Counted from the stretch's first letter, positions 7,476 through 15,897 are shown. The stretch is 36,649 bases of DNA from Calothrix sp. MO_167.B42 (GCA_030065255.1 JASJCX010000003.1:1-36649); one strand, 5' to 3'. The notes: a model not told the origin generated them from the letters alone. Program-made: numbers and translations.

Positions 7476-8924
7476 ATGGCATTAACCGACCAAGAATTGA
7501 ACAGACTAGCTAATGAAGGCATTGATCTCAATAATCTAGGTAAATACAAAACGTTCCTAGAAGATTTACAGGGTAATATAATCAAAGCACACGGACGAGA
7601 TCACAGTGTGCATCTGTTTGTCAAATTTAAGCCAGAGAAACCAGCAGATGCCAAGCAATGGATTCAAGGTTTTGCTGAAAAATATGTCACATCGGCTCTG
7701 TTGCAAGCAGAAGAAGCCTTGCAGTATCGAGAGAAAAATATCCCAGGAAGTGTCTTTGCCAACTTCTTTTTATCCACTAAGGGGTATGAATATTTCGATA
7801 CTAAACCCTTTAAAATTCCTGGGGGTCAATCCTTTCGCTTTGGGATGAAGAATGAGTCCATCAAGAATTTTTTAGGCGATCCCCCCGTTGAGAAATGGGA
7901 TAGCGGATTACAACAAGAAATTCATGCCTTAATTTTAATAGCAGATGACGATGTAGTTGATTTACTCCAAGAAGTCAATCAAATCTGTCAAAATTTGCGA
8001 CAAGTGGGGGAAATTGTGCACCGAGAAGATGGATTTATCCTGAGAAATAAGGATGGACAAGTGATCGAACACTTTGGCTTTGCTGATGGCATCAGTCAGC
8101 CTTTATTTGTCAAGAGAGATATTGATAGAGCGTTGCAAAATTCTGGTCGTTTTGATAAATGGGACCCCAGAGCACGGTTAGATTTGGTATTAGTCCAAGA
8201 TCCCAACGGGAAAACCGAATACAGCTATGGCAGCTATTTGGTTTATCGTAAACTGGAACAAAACGTAAAGGGATTTCGTAAAGATCAGCAAAGACTAGCG
8301 CAAACCATAGAAGTTAATGATAACTTAGCTGGTGCGTTAATTGTAGGTCGCTTCGCAGATGGAACCCCTGTGGTTAACTCTAAAACTCCATTGGGAGCAA
8401 CACAAACGAATAACTTTAATTATGACGAAGATCCTCAGGAGTTTGGCTTAACGCCTAAACCCAGTAAATGTCCCTTCCATGCTCACATCCGTCAAACCAA
8501 CCCAAGGGGAGATACAGGAAGGGTGGAATCTTCCCCCAATTTTCAACAATCCTTAGACACAGAAAGGAAACATCGCATTGCTCGTCGTGCCATTAGCTAC
8601 GGAGTCCAGGATCTTAACCAAGAACCCACAGTCGGCTCAGGATTACTATTTTTGTGCTTCCAAGCTAACATCGAAAATCAGTTTAACTTCATGCAAGCGA
8701 AGTGGGCTAATGCAAATAACTTTGTCGCTGTCAATGTAGGATTCGATCCAGTCATTGGTCAAATACCAAAAGGAGGAAAGGGTAATCAGACATGGCCCAC
8801 AACCTGGGGAGATCCCAACACAGAAGAAGTGAAATATGATTTTACGCCGTGGGTGAATATGAAGGGAGGAGAATATTTCTTTGCCCCTAGTCTCAGTTAT
8901 CTCAAAACCATCACTGACGAGTAA
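7476..8924 (+). CDS. DyP-type haem peroxidase
   Basis: It uses H2O2 to oxidise dyes, phenols or metal centres. The family signature GFADGISQP lies at 201-209, with D204 the distal acid. H337 in CPFHAHIRQTNPR is the likely proximal haem ligand. R370/R371 in ARRAISYG supply the distal arginine. At 482 aa with long insertions it resembles the large fungal-type and class C/D DyPs rather than the roughly 300-aa A and B classes. There is no signal peptide or twin-arginine motif, so it should be cytoplasmic unless carried in another way. It lies downstream of a secreted copper-radical oxidase and could remove H2O2 or help mature the copper enzyme, but the difference in compartment argues against direct contact. 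The two are probably separate transcripts, given the repeat-filled gap. Confidence 0.92.
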   Translation: MALTDQELNRLANEGIDLNNLGKYKTFLEDLQGNIIKAHGRDHSVHLFVKFKPEKPADAKQWIQGFAEKYVTSALLQAEEALQYREKNIPGSVFANFFLSTKGYEYFDTKPFKIPGGQSFRFGMKNESIKNFLGDPPVEKWDSGLQQEIHALILIADDDVVDLLQEVNQICQNLRQVGEIVHREDGFILRNKDGQVIEHFGFADGISQPLFVKRDIDRALQNSGRFDKWDPRARLDLVLVQDPNGKTEYSYGSYLVYRKLEQNVKGFRKDQQRLAQTIEVNDNLAGALIVGRFADGTPVVNSKTPLGATQTNNFNYDEDPQEFGLTPKPSKCPFHAHIRQTNPRGDTGRVESSPNFQQSLDTERKHRIARRAISYGVQDLNQEPTVGSGLLFLCFQANIENQFNFMQAKWANANNFVAVNVGFDPVIGQIPKGGKGNQTWPTTWGDPNTEEVKYDFTPWVNMKGGEYFFAPSLSYLKTITDE

Positions 8925-9053
8925 TATAAGTCATACTGATTGTTATTGCGAATGAGTGAAGCGATCGCAAAATCTAGCTGTTGCGATCGCTTCATTTCAT
9001 TTGATTACCTTCACATGACAAATTATATTTTTTAACATTAGGGATGTCCCTTA

Positions 9054-9168
9054 ATATCATGTCCGGTTAAAGACTTATCATTCAGACTGCAAGGGGGCAG
9101 GGGGGAGAAGAGTTTTGATGATTTTTGCATAGATGGCAATATCATAAGTAATCAAGCGGACATGATAT
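9054..9168. repeat. ATATCATGTCCG inverted-repeat element, complete copy
   Basis: Perfect 12-bp terminal inverted repeat: ATATCATGTCCG at 9054-9065 and CGGACATGATAT at 9157-9168. Length 115 bp, no ORF. Relatives with the same ends but different interiors lie at 14540-14642 and 18774-18949, and half a copy at 1-63. The preceding gap sequence (8925-9053) holds GCGATCGC sites in inverted order near 8961-8990. Confidence 0.75.
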
Positions 9169-9239
9169 AAATCAATTCCTTTAATTAAAATCAATAAAAT
9201 TATGATGTTGTTATATATATATTTTCCCTAGCACAAAAA

Positions 9240-9821
9240 ATGGCGATACTAATTAAGACCGCAAACAAAGACGATATAGAATCAATAGTCAGTTCAATTG
9301 TACTTGCGTTTAGTACAGATCCAGCAGCACGTTGGATGTATCCCTCATCCCAACAATATCTGAAAAATTATCCTGAACTCATCAGAGTATTTGGCGCTCA
9401 GGCATTAGAATATCAAACTATCTACTGCACTGATGATTATGTCGGTGCTGCTTTTTGGTTTCCTCCCCAGAGCAAGATTGACAGCGATGCAATCGGTGGG
9501 TTTCTGCAACAAACTATATCTGGGCAACGCCAACAAGAAATATTTGCCGTGCTCGAACAGATGGAAAGTTACCATCCCCATGAACCTCATTGGTACTTAG
9601 CAATCCTGGGGGTAGAAGCCAGTCACCAGAGTCAAGGATATGGTTCGGCGTTGATGAGACATAAACTAGAAGAGTGCGATCGCACTAACACAATTGCTTA
9701 TCTAGAATCCTCGAAGCCAAAAAATATTCCATTTTATGAAAAGCATGGGTTTAAGGTAATTGGTGAAATTCAAGCTGGAGAATCCCCCACTATTTTTCCT
9801 ATGTTACGCTACCCTTCTTGA
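9240..9821 (+). CDS. GNAT-family N-acetyltransferase
   Basis: It would transfer an acetyl group from acetyl-CoA to an amine; the substrate cannot be told. The 193-aa protein has a typical GNAT layout: an N-terminal strand (ILIKTANKDDIESI), the acetyl-CoA strand WYLAILGVE at about 137-145, the pyrophosphate loop SHQSQGYGSAL (Q-x-x-G-x-G/A) at about 148-158, and the C-terminal FYEKHGFKVIGE signature. The form with a bulky N-terminal half (aromatic WMYPS, AAFWFPP) is common among bacterial and fungal small-molecule acetyltransferases. ATG at 9240 follows an A run and has no clear ribosome binding site. It stands alone between the DyP and amine-oxidase genes, separated by repeats on both sides. 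Confidence 0.85.
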   Translation: MAILIKTANKDDIESIVSSIVLAFSTDPAARWMYPSSQQYLKNYPELIRVFGAQALEYQTIYCTDDYVGAAFWFPPQSKIDSDAIGGFLQQTISGQRQQEIFAVLEQMESYHPHEPHWYLAILGVEASHQSQGYGSALMRHKLEECDRTNTIAYLESSKPKNIPFYEKHGFKVIGEIQAGESPTIFPMLRYPS

Positions 9822-9860
9822 CCAGAAGAGGCAGGGGGGCAGGGGGCAAGGGAGAAGCTC

Positions 9861-9893
9861 AGATCCCCGAATTTCCCAAAAAGTCGGGGATCT
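9861..9893. repeat. GATCCCCGA...TCGGGGATC stem-loop repeat, imperfect copy
   Basis: AGATCCCCGAATTT pairs with AAGTCGGGGATCT. It lies about 40 bp after the acetyltransferase stop and could act as its terminator, followed by AACTTTT. The same stem-loop occurs at 17182-17214 and 24935-24965. Confidence 0.55.
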
Positions 9894-9990
9894 AACTTTT
9901 CACAAATGATCTAGGATTGCTATATTCAAGTATTCGTTGAAGCGATCGCATCATAAAATACCATTTTGCACAAAACATGGGACAGATGGG

Positions 9991-10110
9991 TAGTGGTTCA
10001 TCGTATTAATTTTGATGGTCAAAATCATCACGTGGGTCAGGCATCCCTGCCTGACCATTGCACAGCCAGGATGGCTGTGCCACAACTCCTCAAAATTAAT
10101 ACGATAGACT
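9991..10110. repeat. Inverted-repeat element with TAGT..ATCGTATTAATTTTGA ends
   Basis: The left arm (9991-10015) and right arm (10089-10110) are near-perfect inverted copies over about 22 bp. Between them lie paired motifs around CAGGCATCCCTGCCTG and CAGCCAGGATGGCTGTG, so the whole element can fold as one long hairpin. The right end runs into a CTAGTACTTCACCA end of another element. Confidence 0.65.
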
Positions 10111-10161
10111 AGTACTTCACCACACTAATTATGAGGGGTTTACCGTCAAAATAAAAAGTCT

Positions 10162-10255
10162 CTGCTCCCTCCGCTCCCCCTGCTCCCTCTGCTCCCTCCG
10201 CTCCCCCTGCTCCCTCTGCTCCCTCTGCTCCCTCCGCTCCCCCTGCTCCCCCTGC
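10162..10255. repeat. Tandem array of 9-bp units (CTGCTCCCT / CCGCTCCCC)
   Basis: Ten units of 9 bp alternate among CTGCTCCCT, CCGCTCCCC and CTGCTCCCC. The plus strand is almost pure pyrimidine with no A. It lies about 190 bp upstream of the amine oxidase hairpin. No ORF function is apparent. Confidence 0.85.
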
Positions 10256-10391
10256 AAAGAGCTCCCCTGCCTCTTCTTGAAGAATGCATATATCTATCTG
10301 CGGATTTTCAATTCTCTAATGTATAAAATCCATAATGGTATTTTCTTCATCAATTCTTTACGTACATAGTCGTATTATTACTAACTCAGTA

Positions 10392-10440
10392 AGCATGATT
10401 GGGAATTATATTTAATAAAAGAATAATTCCCAATCATGCT
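10392..10440. promoter_or_regulatory. Perfect 18-bp inverted repeat just before the amine oxidase start
   Basis: AGCATGATTGGGAATTAT (10392-10409) is repeated exactly in inverted order at 10423-10440 around a 13-nt A/T loop. It ends 6 nt before the ATG at 10447, where the ribosome would bind. It could be an operator, an RNA hairpin that controls translation, or the end of a small element. Confidence 0.6.
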
Positions 10441-10446
10441 TAATTT

Positions 10447-12075
10447 ATGAGTCATTCACCGCTTTTTAATAAACTTGTACATACAATAAAAACTGCTTAC
10501 TTTTGTGACAAAAAAGGCATTTCTACGGCTGAAGGCATTGAACGTATATCGGTATCAGAAACACATAAATATAGAACGCAATTCAAAAGACGAGAATTTA
10601 TTGGTGATATTGGGAAATTGGCTCTATTAGGTGGAACAATTGATGTCACTTCTGGTAACTTCCATGAAACCTTAGCTGCATCACCAATAGATGCAAAGAT
10701 AGCTATTGTCGGTGCTGGTTTGGCAGGACTCGCTTGTGGATACGAGCTTCAGAAGCAAGGTATTCGGCCTACTCTTTATGAAGTAAATGACACAAGAGCG
10801 GGAGGGCGTTGCTATTCTCTGGACAAATTTTTCCCTGGCCAAGTTGCTGAGAGAGGGGGAGAATTTATTGACAATTTGCATAAGACAATGCTGGGATACG
10901 TGAAGGAATTTAACCTGGAACTGGAGGATTTATCAAAAGAGCCAGGGGAAGTGTTTTACTATTTTGATGGACAATCTTACCCAGAGTCAGCAGTAGTTGA
11001 TGAATACCGGGATTTTGTCAAGGCCATGGGCGAAGACTTACGCACAGTTGGACAGCCTACTGCTGATAGTTTCACATCAGGGGATAAAATTCTTGACTTT
11101 ACCAATCTTCAAGATTACTTAGATAGTCGTAGAGCAGGATATCTAATTAAGAAAGCCATTGAAGCTGCTTATGTTGGAGAATATGGTCTAGAAATCGAAC
11201 AACAAAGTTGTCTTAATTTTCTGTTGTTTATCCATGCGGATAGGTGTTCCAAGTTTCAACCTTTTGGTGTGTTTAGTAATGAACGTTACCATGTTGTGGG
11301 CGGAAATCAGCAGATTGTGGAAGCTTTAAAAAGCCGTCTGCAAGGACAGATTCAATACAATAAGAAATTGATTGCAGTTTCCCAGGATAGTTCATCCAAA
11401 ATTGAACTATCTTTTGAGGATGGCTCCAGTGAAAAATTTGATGCTACAGTCTTGGCTATTCCCTTTTCCAGCTTGCGAGCAATAGATTTGAGAGGGCTAG
11501 AACTTCCACGGTGGAAACTTGATGCTATCAATAATCTAGTTTATGGAACCCATTCAAAGCTCATGGTAGGTTTTAATAGTCGGCCTTGGATTAATCTTGG
11601 TGGTAATGGTACTTCCTATGCTAATCTACCCTTCCTACAAGGTACTTGGGAAACTAATCCCAGTCGGGCGAATCAAACAAGAGGGGTGCTGACAGATTAT
11701 TCTGGGGGAAATTTAGGAGCCAGCATCAAACCTGAAAATCTCCAAAAGGAGGCTACTAATTTCCTCAAGAATCTGGATTTGGTTTTTCCTGGAGCACTTG
11801 ATTGTGCAGTACGAACCAATGATAATCAGTTTTTAGCATATTTGGAAAATTGGTTGTTAAATCCAACAACTCAAGGGAGTTATACCTGTAACCAACCGGG
11901 CTATTTTACAACCATTGCTGGCAATGAAGGGAAATCGGTGGATAACTTGTATTTTGCAGGGGAACACGCTAATTCATTCTATGAGTGGCAAGGTTTTATG
12001 GAAGGTGCTGTGGTTTCAGGTGTGGTTGCTGCCAAGCAAATTCTGACACGGGTGAGAAAATTTGAGAAAGTTTGA
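10447..12075 (+). CDS. Flavin-containing amine oxidase with twin-arginine-like leader
   Basis: FAD enzymes of this family oxidise amines or amino acids to imines and release H2O2 and ammonia. The dinucleotide fold GAGLAGLACGYEL is at 89-101, GGRCYS at about 119-124, and the C-terminal FAD motif NLYFAGEH...WQGFMEGAVVSG lies near 500-525. Before the FAD domain lies KRREFIGDIGKLALLGG (47-63), an RR-x-F motif with a hydrophobic stretch, then TLAAS (75-79), which looks like a Tat signal with an unusually long n-region of about 45 residues. Export as a folded flavoprotein is therefore likely. The ATG has no ribosome binding site and follows directly on an 18-bp hairpin; no better in-frame start was seen. 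The substrate cannot be told: monoamine, polyamine or L-amino acid oxidase are all possible. Confidence 0.87.
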   Translation: MSHSPLFNKLVHTIKTAYFCDKKGISTAEGIERISVSETHKYRTQFKRREFIGDIGKLALLGGTIDVTSGNFHETLAASPIDAKIAIVGAGLAGLACGYELQKQGIRPTLYEVNDTRAGGRCYSLDKFFPGQVAERGGEFIDNLHKTMLGYVKEFNLELEDLSKEPGEVFYYFDGQSYPESAVVDEYRDFVKAMGEDLRTVGQPTADSFTSGDKILDFTNLQDYLDSRRAGYLIKKAIEAAYVGEYGLEIEQQSCLNFLLFIHADRCSKFQPFGVFSNERYHVVGGNQQIVEALKSRLQGQIQYNKKLIAVSQDSSSKIELSFEDGSSEKFDATVLAIPFSSLRAIDLRGLELPRWKLDAINNLVYGTHSKLMVGFNSRPWINLGGNGTSYANLPFLQGTWETNPSRANQTRGVLTDYSGGNLGASIKPENLQKEATNFLKNLDLVFPGALDCAVRTNDNQFLAYLENWLLNPTTQGSYTCNQPGYFTTIAGNEGKSVDNLYFAGEHANSFYEWQGFMEGAVVSGVVAAKQILTRVRKFEKV

Positions 12076-12162
12076 TCGCAATTATCGATAATGTGACTAA
12101 AGCCCCAGTTTGATAAACCCTTGCCATTACCAACATATTTTAAAGTAAGGCAAGGGTGTATT

Positions 12163-12196
12163 TAAGTAATAAGTAATAAGTAATAAGTAATAAGTG
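12163..12196. repeat. Tandem AAGTAAT heptamers
   Basis: About five copies of a 7-bp unit, of the short tandem type common in heterocystous cyanobacteria. It lies directly before a MITE-like element. Confidence 0.85.
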
Positions 12197-12210
12197 TGTG
12201 AGACAAATAT

Positions 12211-12325
12211 AGGACTTACGCAACTGGCATATTTTTGGTGTAGGGTGCGTGAGGGCGCGAAAATATTTGAATGTAGCAATAAAACGTCACGCACCAACTA
12301 TCAATTGTGACAATTGCGTAAGTCT
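12211..12325. mobile_element. MITE-like element with AGGACTTACGCAA ends, copy 2
   Basis: Begins AGGACTTACGCAACTGGCAT and ends GACAATTGCGTAAGTCT, in the same orientation as the copy at 2932-3054, with a few substitutions and a short internal deletion. Confidence 0.75.
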
Positions 12326-12756
12326 TGTTTAGATAAAAACCCATAATTGATAACATTTTTCTATATTGACCACACTATAATTCAATATTTTGTCAATGCA
12401 TTCGAGAAAAGATATCAAAAGTTTGTTTTCAGTTGAAGCTATGAAGGTTATGATAGTGTAGCTTAAAGCATAGGTTAATATAGCAATTTGAGGTTGAGCA
12501 AAATACTATTTTGTGCGATGGAAATCGCTGAAAATAAAAATTGCGTCAATTCTGTTTGTATTCTATTCAAGTGAAAATTTTTATATATATAAATTACGTA
12601 TAGTCAATAAATAGTTAAACCACTAAATTACTGGTTGAGGCTATTCCTCAAATTTATCTATCGGCAGTCTAGGTCATATATTTTTAATTTGCAACAATTG
12701 GCTGCTTGTCCTATTAGAATAGTAGTTTATAGTGACCTTAATCTTTTTCTTAAAAT
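12326..12756. other. AT-rich gap upstream of the DUF262 gene
   Basis: No gene recognised. It contains a TTTTTATATATATAAATT stretch near 12578-12595 and otherwise AT-rich sequence. An 89-codon frame at 12635-12904 overlaps the DUF262 start in another frame and has no recognisable protein features. Confidence 0.5.
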
Positions 12757-14487
12757 ATGGAACTGCACGCATATACTAAAACAATTACCGATCTCTTTTC
12801 CGTCAAAAAGAAGTATATTGTCCCTAGATTTCAAAGAGAGTATTCATGGGATAAAGATAAAATTTCTGAATTATGGGACGATATTATTTCCAATATTTAT
12901 ATAAACAATGATAAAAGCTTTAAGCATGAAGAATATTTCATAGGTTCACTGGTTCTTGTAGGAGATGATAAATCTGTATCAATGCAAATTGTTGATGGTC
13001 AACAGCGTCTTACAACACTTACTATTTTACTTTCTGTTCTTTGTGATAGATTTGTGGAGATAAATAAAAAGAATTTAGCCTACTCTATATACGAAAATTA
13101 TATTGCCGGAAAAGATGATGAGGGAAATCCCTACTTTAAATTAGAGAATGAAACTCCTAAACCTTTTTTCCAAACAGCAATTCAGCATATTGAGAAGAAA
13201 GAAGCATCTCCATCCTCAGAAGAAGAAGAAACTCTTTTAAATTCATATGAAGAATTGCATTCATACACCTCTAGGAACTCTCTAAAGAAAAAATTTAAAC
13301 AGAGTCAGATGGATGATAGTTTATATGAGAACCTTTTGAAGGCAATCAGAGATCAGGTTGTAAAGTATCTTAAAGTCATCTTTATTACAGTTGCCGAAGA
13401 AGATGATGCTTACACAATCTTTGAAACATTGAATGCAAGAGGAATGGACTTAAGTTTTGTTGATTTAATAAAAAATAAAGTCTTTAAAAACTTTAACATA
13501 AAGCACCCAGATGATTTTGCAAAAACAAAATGGAAACAGTTGCGAAACACAATAACTTCAAGAGATGGTGTAGGTAGTCTGGAAACATTTGTAAGGCATT
13601 GGTGGATAGCAAGATATAATTATACAAGCGCTGATAATGTTTATAAGCATTTTAAAAAATTATGGAGTGGTAATGAAATAGAACCTGAAAATTTTTTAGA
13701 CGAATTAATAAAGGATGCTAATCTATATATTATAATATCATCTCCTGTTAAAGAAGATTTTAAACAGCAAGAAGAAAAAGATATATATAGATCTTTGACG
13801 GCATTAAAAATTTTCAGTGTTAGCCAACAAAGACCTTTTGTATTAAGTTTATTTAAAGCAAGAGAAAATAAAAATTTGACATTATCTGATGTAAAGGAAA
13901 TTCTTTATTTTATTGAAAAATTTCACTTCTCTTTCAATGCTATATGTTCTATGAGACCTTCAGGTATTGAGGGTAGCTATTCTAAAGCTGCTAGACAATT
14001 ACTTGAAGCAAAAAATAAAAAATCAGCGAAAACTGTTCTCACAGAGTTCAAAAAACAATTAGATACAAGGTTACCTGATAAAAAAACATTCAAGGAAAGA
14101 TTCTCTCAATTGAAATTTATCAAGAGCTACACTAAAGATAAAAAATTAATTCAGTACATTTTTAGTTACATGGAATCTATTAAACAAACAACTAATGAGT
14201 TTAAACCTGATAGCATCACATTGGAGCATATATTACCTCAGTCATCTACTACAGAAGATTTTGTAGGTACTATTGGTAATTTATTACCTTTAGGACCAGA
14301 GCTAAACGAAAAAGCTGGTAATAAGAAGGTTGCTCAAAAGATAGAGATATACAAGAAATCTAAATTTGTGCTGACCCAAGAGTTTACGAATAATTTTCGT
14401 AGCGAATGGGGAAAGGAAGAAATTAGAAATAGAACAGATTCTCTCGCGGAAGATTGCTACAACTCTATGTGGAGTGAAAATGAGTAA
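12757..14487 (+). CDS. DUF262-DUF1524 protein (GmrSD-like, probable antiphage or modified-DNA nuclease)
   Basis: DUF262 is a ParB/sulfiredoxin-like NTPase domain and DUF1524 an HNH-like nuclease; GmrS and GmrD together cut glucosylated hydroxymethylcytosine DNA. Here both are in one 576-aa chain. DUF262 motifs: IVPRFQREYSW (21-31), IVDGQQRLTTL (78-88) and FETLNARGMDL (222-232). DUF1524 motifs: ITLEHILPQS (487-496, with H491) and IGNLLPLGPELN (506-517), then KAGNKK. All key positions look intact. The gene is visibly more AT-rich and lysine-rich than its neighbours, has no partner gene, and is flanked by inverted-repeat elements on both sides, which suits a horizontally acquired defence gene. 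The ATG follows CTTAAAAT with no clear ribosome binding site. Other fused DUF262/DUF1524 proteins have unproven roles, so the defence function is inferred. Confidence 0.88.
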   Translation: MELHAYTKTITDLFSVKKKYIVPRFQREYSWDKDKISELWDDIISNIYINNDKSFKHEEYFIGSLVLVGDDKSVSMQIVDGQQRLTTLTILLSVLCDRFVEINKKNLAYSIYENYIAGKDDEGNPYFKLENETPKPFFQTAIQHIEKKEASPSSEEEETLLNSYEELHSYTSRNSLKKKFKQSQMDDSLYENLLKAIRDQVVKYLKVIFITVAEEDDAYTIFETLNARGMDLSFVDLIKNKVFKNFNIKHPDDFAKTKWKQLRNTITSRDGVGSLETFVRHWWIARYNYTSADNVYKHFKKLWSGNEIEPENFLDELIKDANLYIIISSPVKEDFKQQEEKDIYRSLTALKIFSVSQQRPFVLSLFKARENKNLTLSDVKEILYFIEKFHFSFNAICSMRPSGIEGSYSKAARQLLEAKNKKSAKTVLTEFKKQLDTRLPDKKTFKERFSQLKFIKSYTKDKKLIQYIFSYMESIKQTTNEFKPDSITLEHILPQSSTTEDFVGTIGNLLPLGPELNEKAGNKKVAQKIEIYKKSKFVLTQEFTNNFRSEWGKEEIRNRTDSLAEDCYNSMWSENE

Positions 14488-14539
14488 AATTTGAAAGAGC
14501 AGTTTCATTCTAACAATCGAGTTGCAGCAGACTGTTATA

Positions 14540-14642
14540 ATATCATTTCCGGGTAATTAGTTACGATATCAAATTTCCAGAGTCTTGATATTTAAAAATC
14601 TCAGGGTTAATCTTATCGTAAGTATTAATGCGGACATGATAT
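14540..14642. repeat. ATATCATGTCCG-family element, decayed copy
   Basis: The left end ATATCATTTCCGG has one change from the family end; the right end CGGACATGATAT is intact. The interior is unrelated to the copy at 9054-9168. Confidence 0.6.
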
Positions 14643-14682
14643 AACACTAATCTGAAAAAAGAATGAAACAGATGTGATATTT

Positions 14683-14708
14683 TATAAACGCGATATATCG
14701 CGTTTATA
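14683..14708. terminator. Perfect 26-bp palindrome between convergent genes; terminator or protein site
   Basis: TATAAACGCGATA is followed directly by its own reverse complement, with no spacer. It lies 195 bp after the DUF262 stop and 34 bp beyond the end of the oppositely oriented ene-reductase gene. A hairpin or cruciform serving both genes as terminator is possible, but there is no T tract and no loop. A dimeric protein site is the other choice. Confidence 0.4.
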
Positions 14709-14741
14709 CCAAAGAAGTTATCGCAATCATGAGTTGAGTTT

Positions 14742-15848
14742 TTACTCTGTTTGTATCTCCATAAAAGGATAATCGATATATCCCAGTTCCAAATCCTGAT
14801 CGCCTTTACCGTAAAAAGTTTTGGGATTTGGTGTATTTAAATCAGCTTCTAGTTGAAATCGCTTGGGTAAATCTGGGTTGGAGATAAATAATTTACCAAA
14901 AGAGACTAAATCCGCATCACCAGTAGATAAAACATTATTCCCTGCTTGTCGATCGTAACCGCCATTGGTAATAATTGTCCCCTGATAAATAGGGCGAAAA
15001 ATTGGTAAAACGGGATTGAGAACTTGACGATTAGCTAAATCAACCTCATTTGGTTCCATTAAGTGAATGTAAGCCAGATTAAAGGGATTAAGTTTGTCGA
15101 TGACATAGCTGAAAATTCCTTGGGAGTCAGAATCTTTCATCCCATAGAAGGTATTGCTAGGAGACAGCTTAATACCAACTTTTTCACCACCCCAAACACT
15201 AGTAACACCTGATACAACTTCCAATAAAAACCGGGCGCGATTTTCTATAGAACCGCCGTATTTATCAGTACGTTGGTTGGAGCCATCCTGGAGAAATTGG
15301 TCAATTAGATAACCGAAGGCACCATGTAATTCCACTCCATCAAAACCAGCCTCCACAGCATTTACAGCACCTTGACGAAACTGCTCAACAATCTCAGGAA
15401 TCTCTTGGGTTTCTAAGGCTCGTGGTGTTTCTAGGGTGACTTTCCCAATCGGACTGTGTAAGGTTCCTTCACCGGCTACAGCACTAGGTGCAACGGGTAA
15501 TTCTCCATTGAGGAGAGAAGGATGGGATACCCTTCCACTGTGCCACAGCTGCAAGAAAATTTTCCCGCCTCGATCGTGGACTGCTTGGGTAACCTGTTTC
15601 CACCCTTCTACCTGCTCTGGTGAGTAGATTCCCGGACAATTCATGTAGCCATTGCTCATAGGGGATACCATTGTACATTCAGTCACAATTAATCCTGCGG
15701 ATGCCCTTTGAGCATAATAGGTAGCCATGACAGAATTGGGAATGGAATCAACTGCACGTAGGCGAGTCATTGGTGCCATGACAATCCGATTTGGTAAAGT
15801 ATGTGCCCCTAGCTTTGTAGGTGAAAAAAGATTAGTAGTTGAACTCAT
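14742..15848 (-). CDS. Old Yellow Enzyme family ene-reductase (NemA-like), with unusual active-site residue
   Basis: FMN enzymes of this family reduce the C=C bond of activated alkenes with NAD(P)H. The 368-aa barrel has the expected landmarks: LFSPTKLG, NRIVMAPMTR (T28), LQLWHSGR (100-106), VELHGAFGYLIDQFL (172-186) and ADLVSFGKLFISNPDL. The substrate-binding pair is normally His-x-x-Asn or His-x-x-His; here it is H175 and F178, so the second hydrogen-bond donor is missing while the following Tyr (Y180) is kept. Two FMN-contact arginines are lysine in GIKLSP and FGKLFI, which is conservative. The DNA at this site reads CAT-GGT-GCC-TTC. Start ATG at 15848. The pirin gene follows about 400 bp upstream on the same strand, with two repeat elements between. 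The fold is certain; activity on classical enones is less sure. Confidence 0.9.
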   Translation of the reverse strand: MSSTTNLFSPTKLGAHTLPNRIVMAPMTRLRAVDSIPNSVMATYYAQRASAGLIVTECTMVSPMSNGYMNCPGIYSPEQVEGWKQVTQAVHDRGGKIFLQLWHSGRVSHPSLLNGELPVAPSAVAGEGTLHSPIGKVTLETPRALETQEIPEIVEQFRQGAVNAVEAGFDGVELHGAFGYLIDQFLQDGSNQRTDKYGGSIENRARFLLEVVSGVTSVWGGEKVGIKLSPSNTFYGMKDSDSQGIFSYVIDKLNPFNLAYIHLMEPNEVDLANRQVLNPVLPIFRPIYQGTIITNGGYDRQAGNNVLSTGDADLVSFGKLFISNPDLPKRFQLEADLNTPNPKTFYGKGDQDLELGYIDYPFMEIQTE

Positions 15849-15897
15849 TACTTAATTTACCTTCTCTTGTTCAAATAACAGCACTGATGCAAGTGTC

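Noticed and set aside
10162..10255. Possible CRISPR-like array
   Set aside because: It is a gapless 9-bp tandem repeat without spacers. No cas gene or spacer-repeat periodicity was seen in the window.
12635..12904. 89-codon frame overlapping the start of the DUF262 gene
   Set aside because: Different frame from a clear gene; its residues show no known family, and the DUF262 motifs begin inside it.
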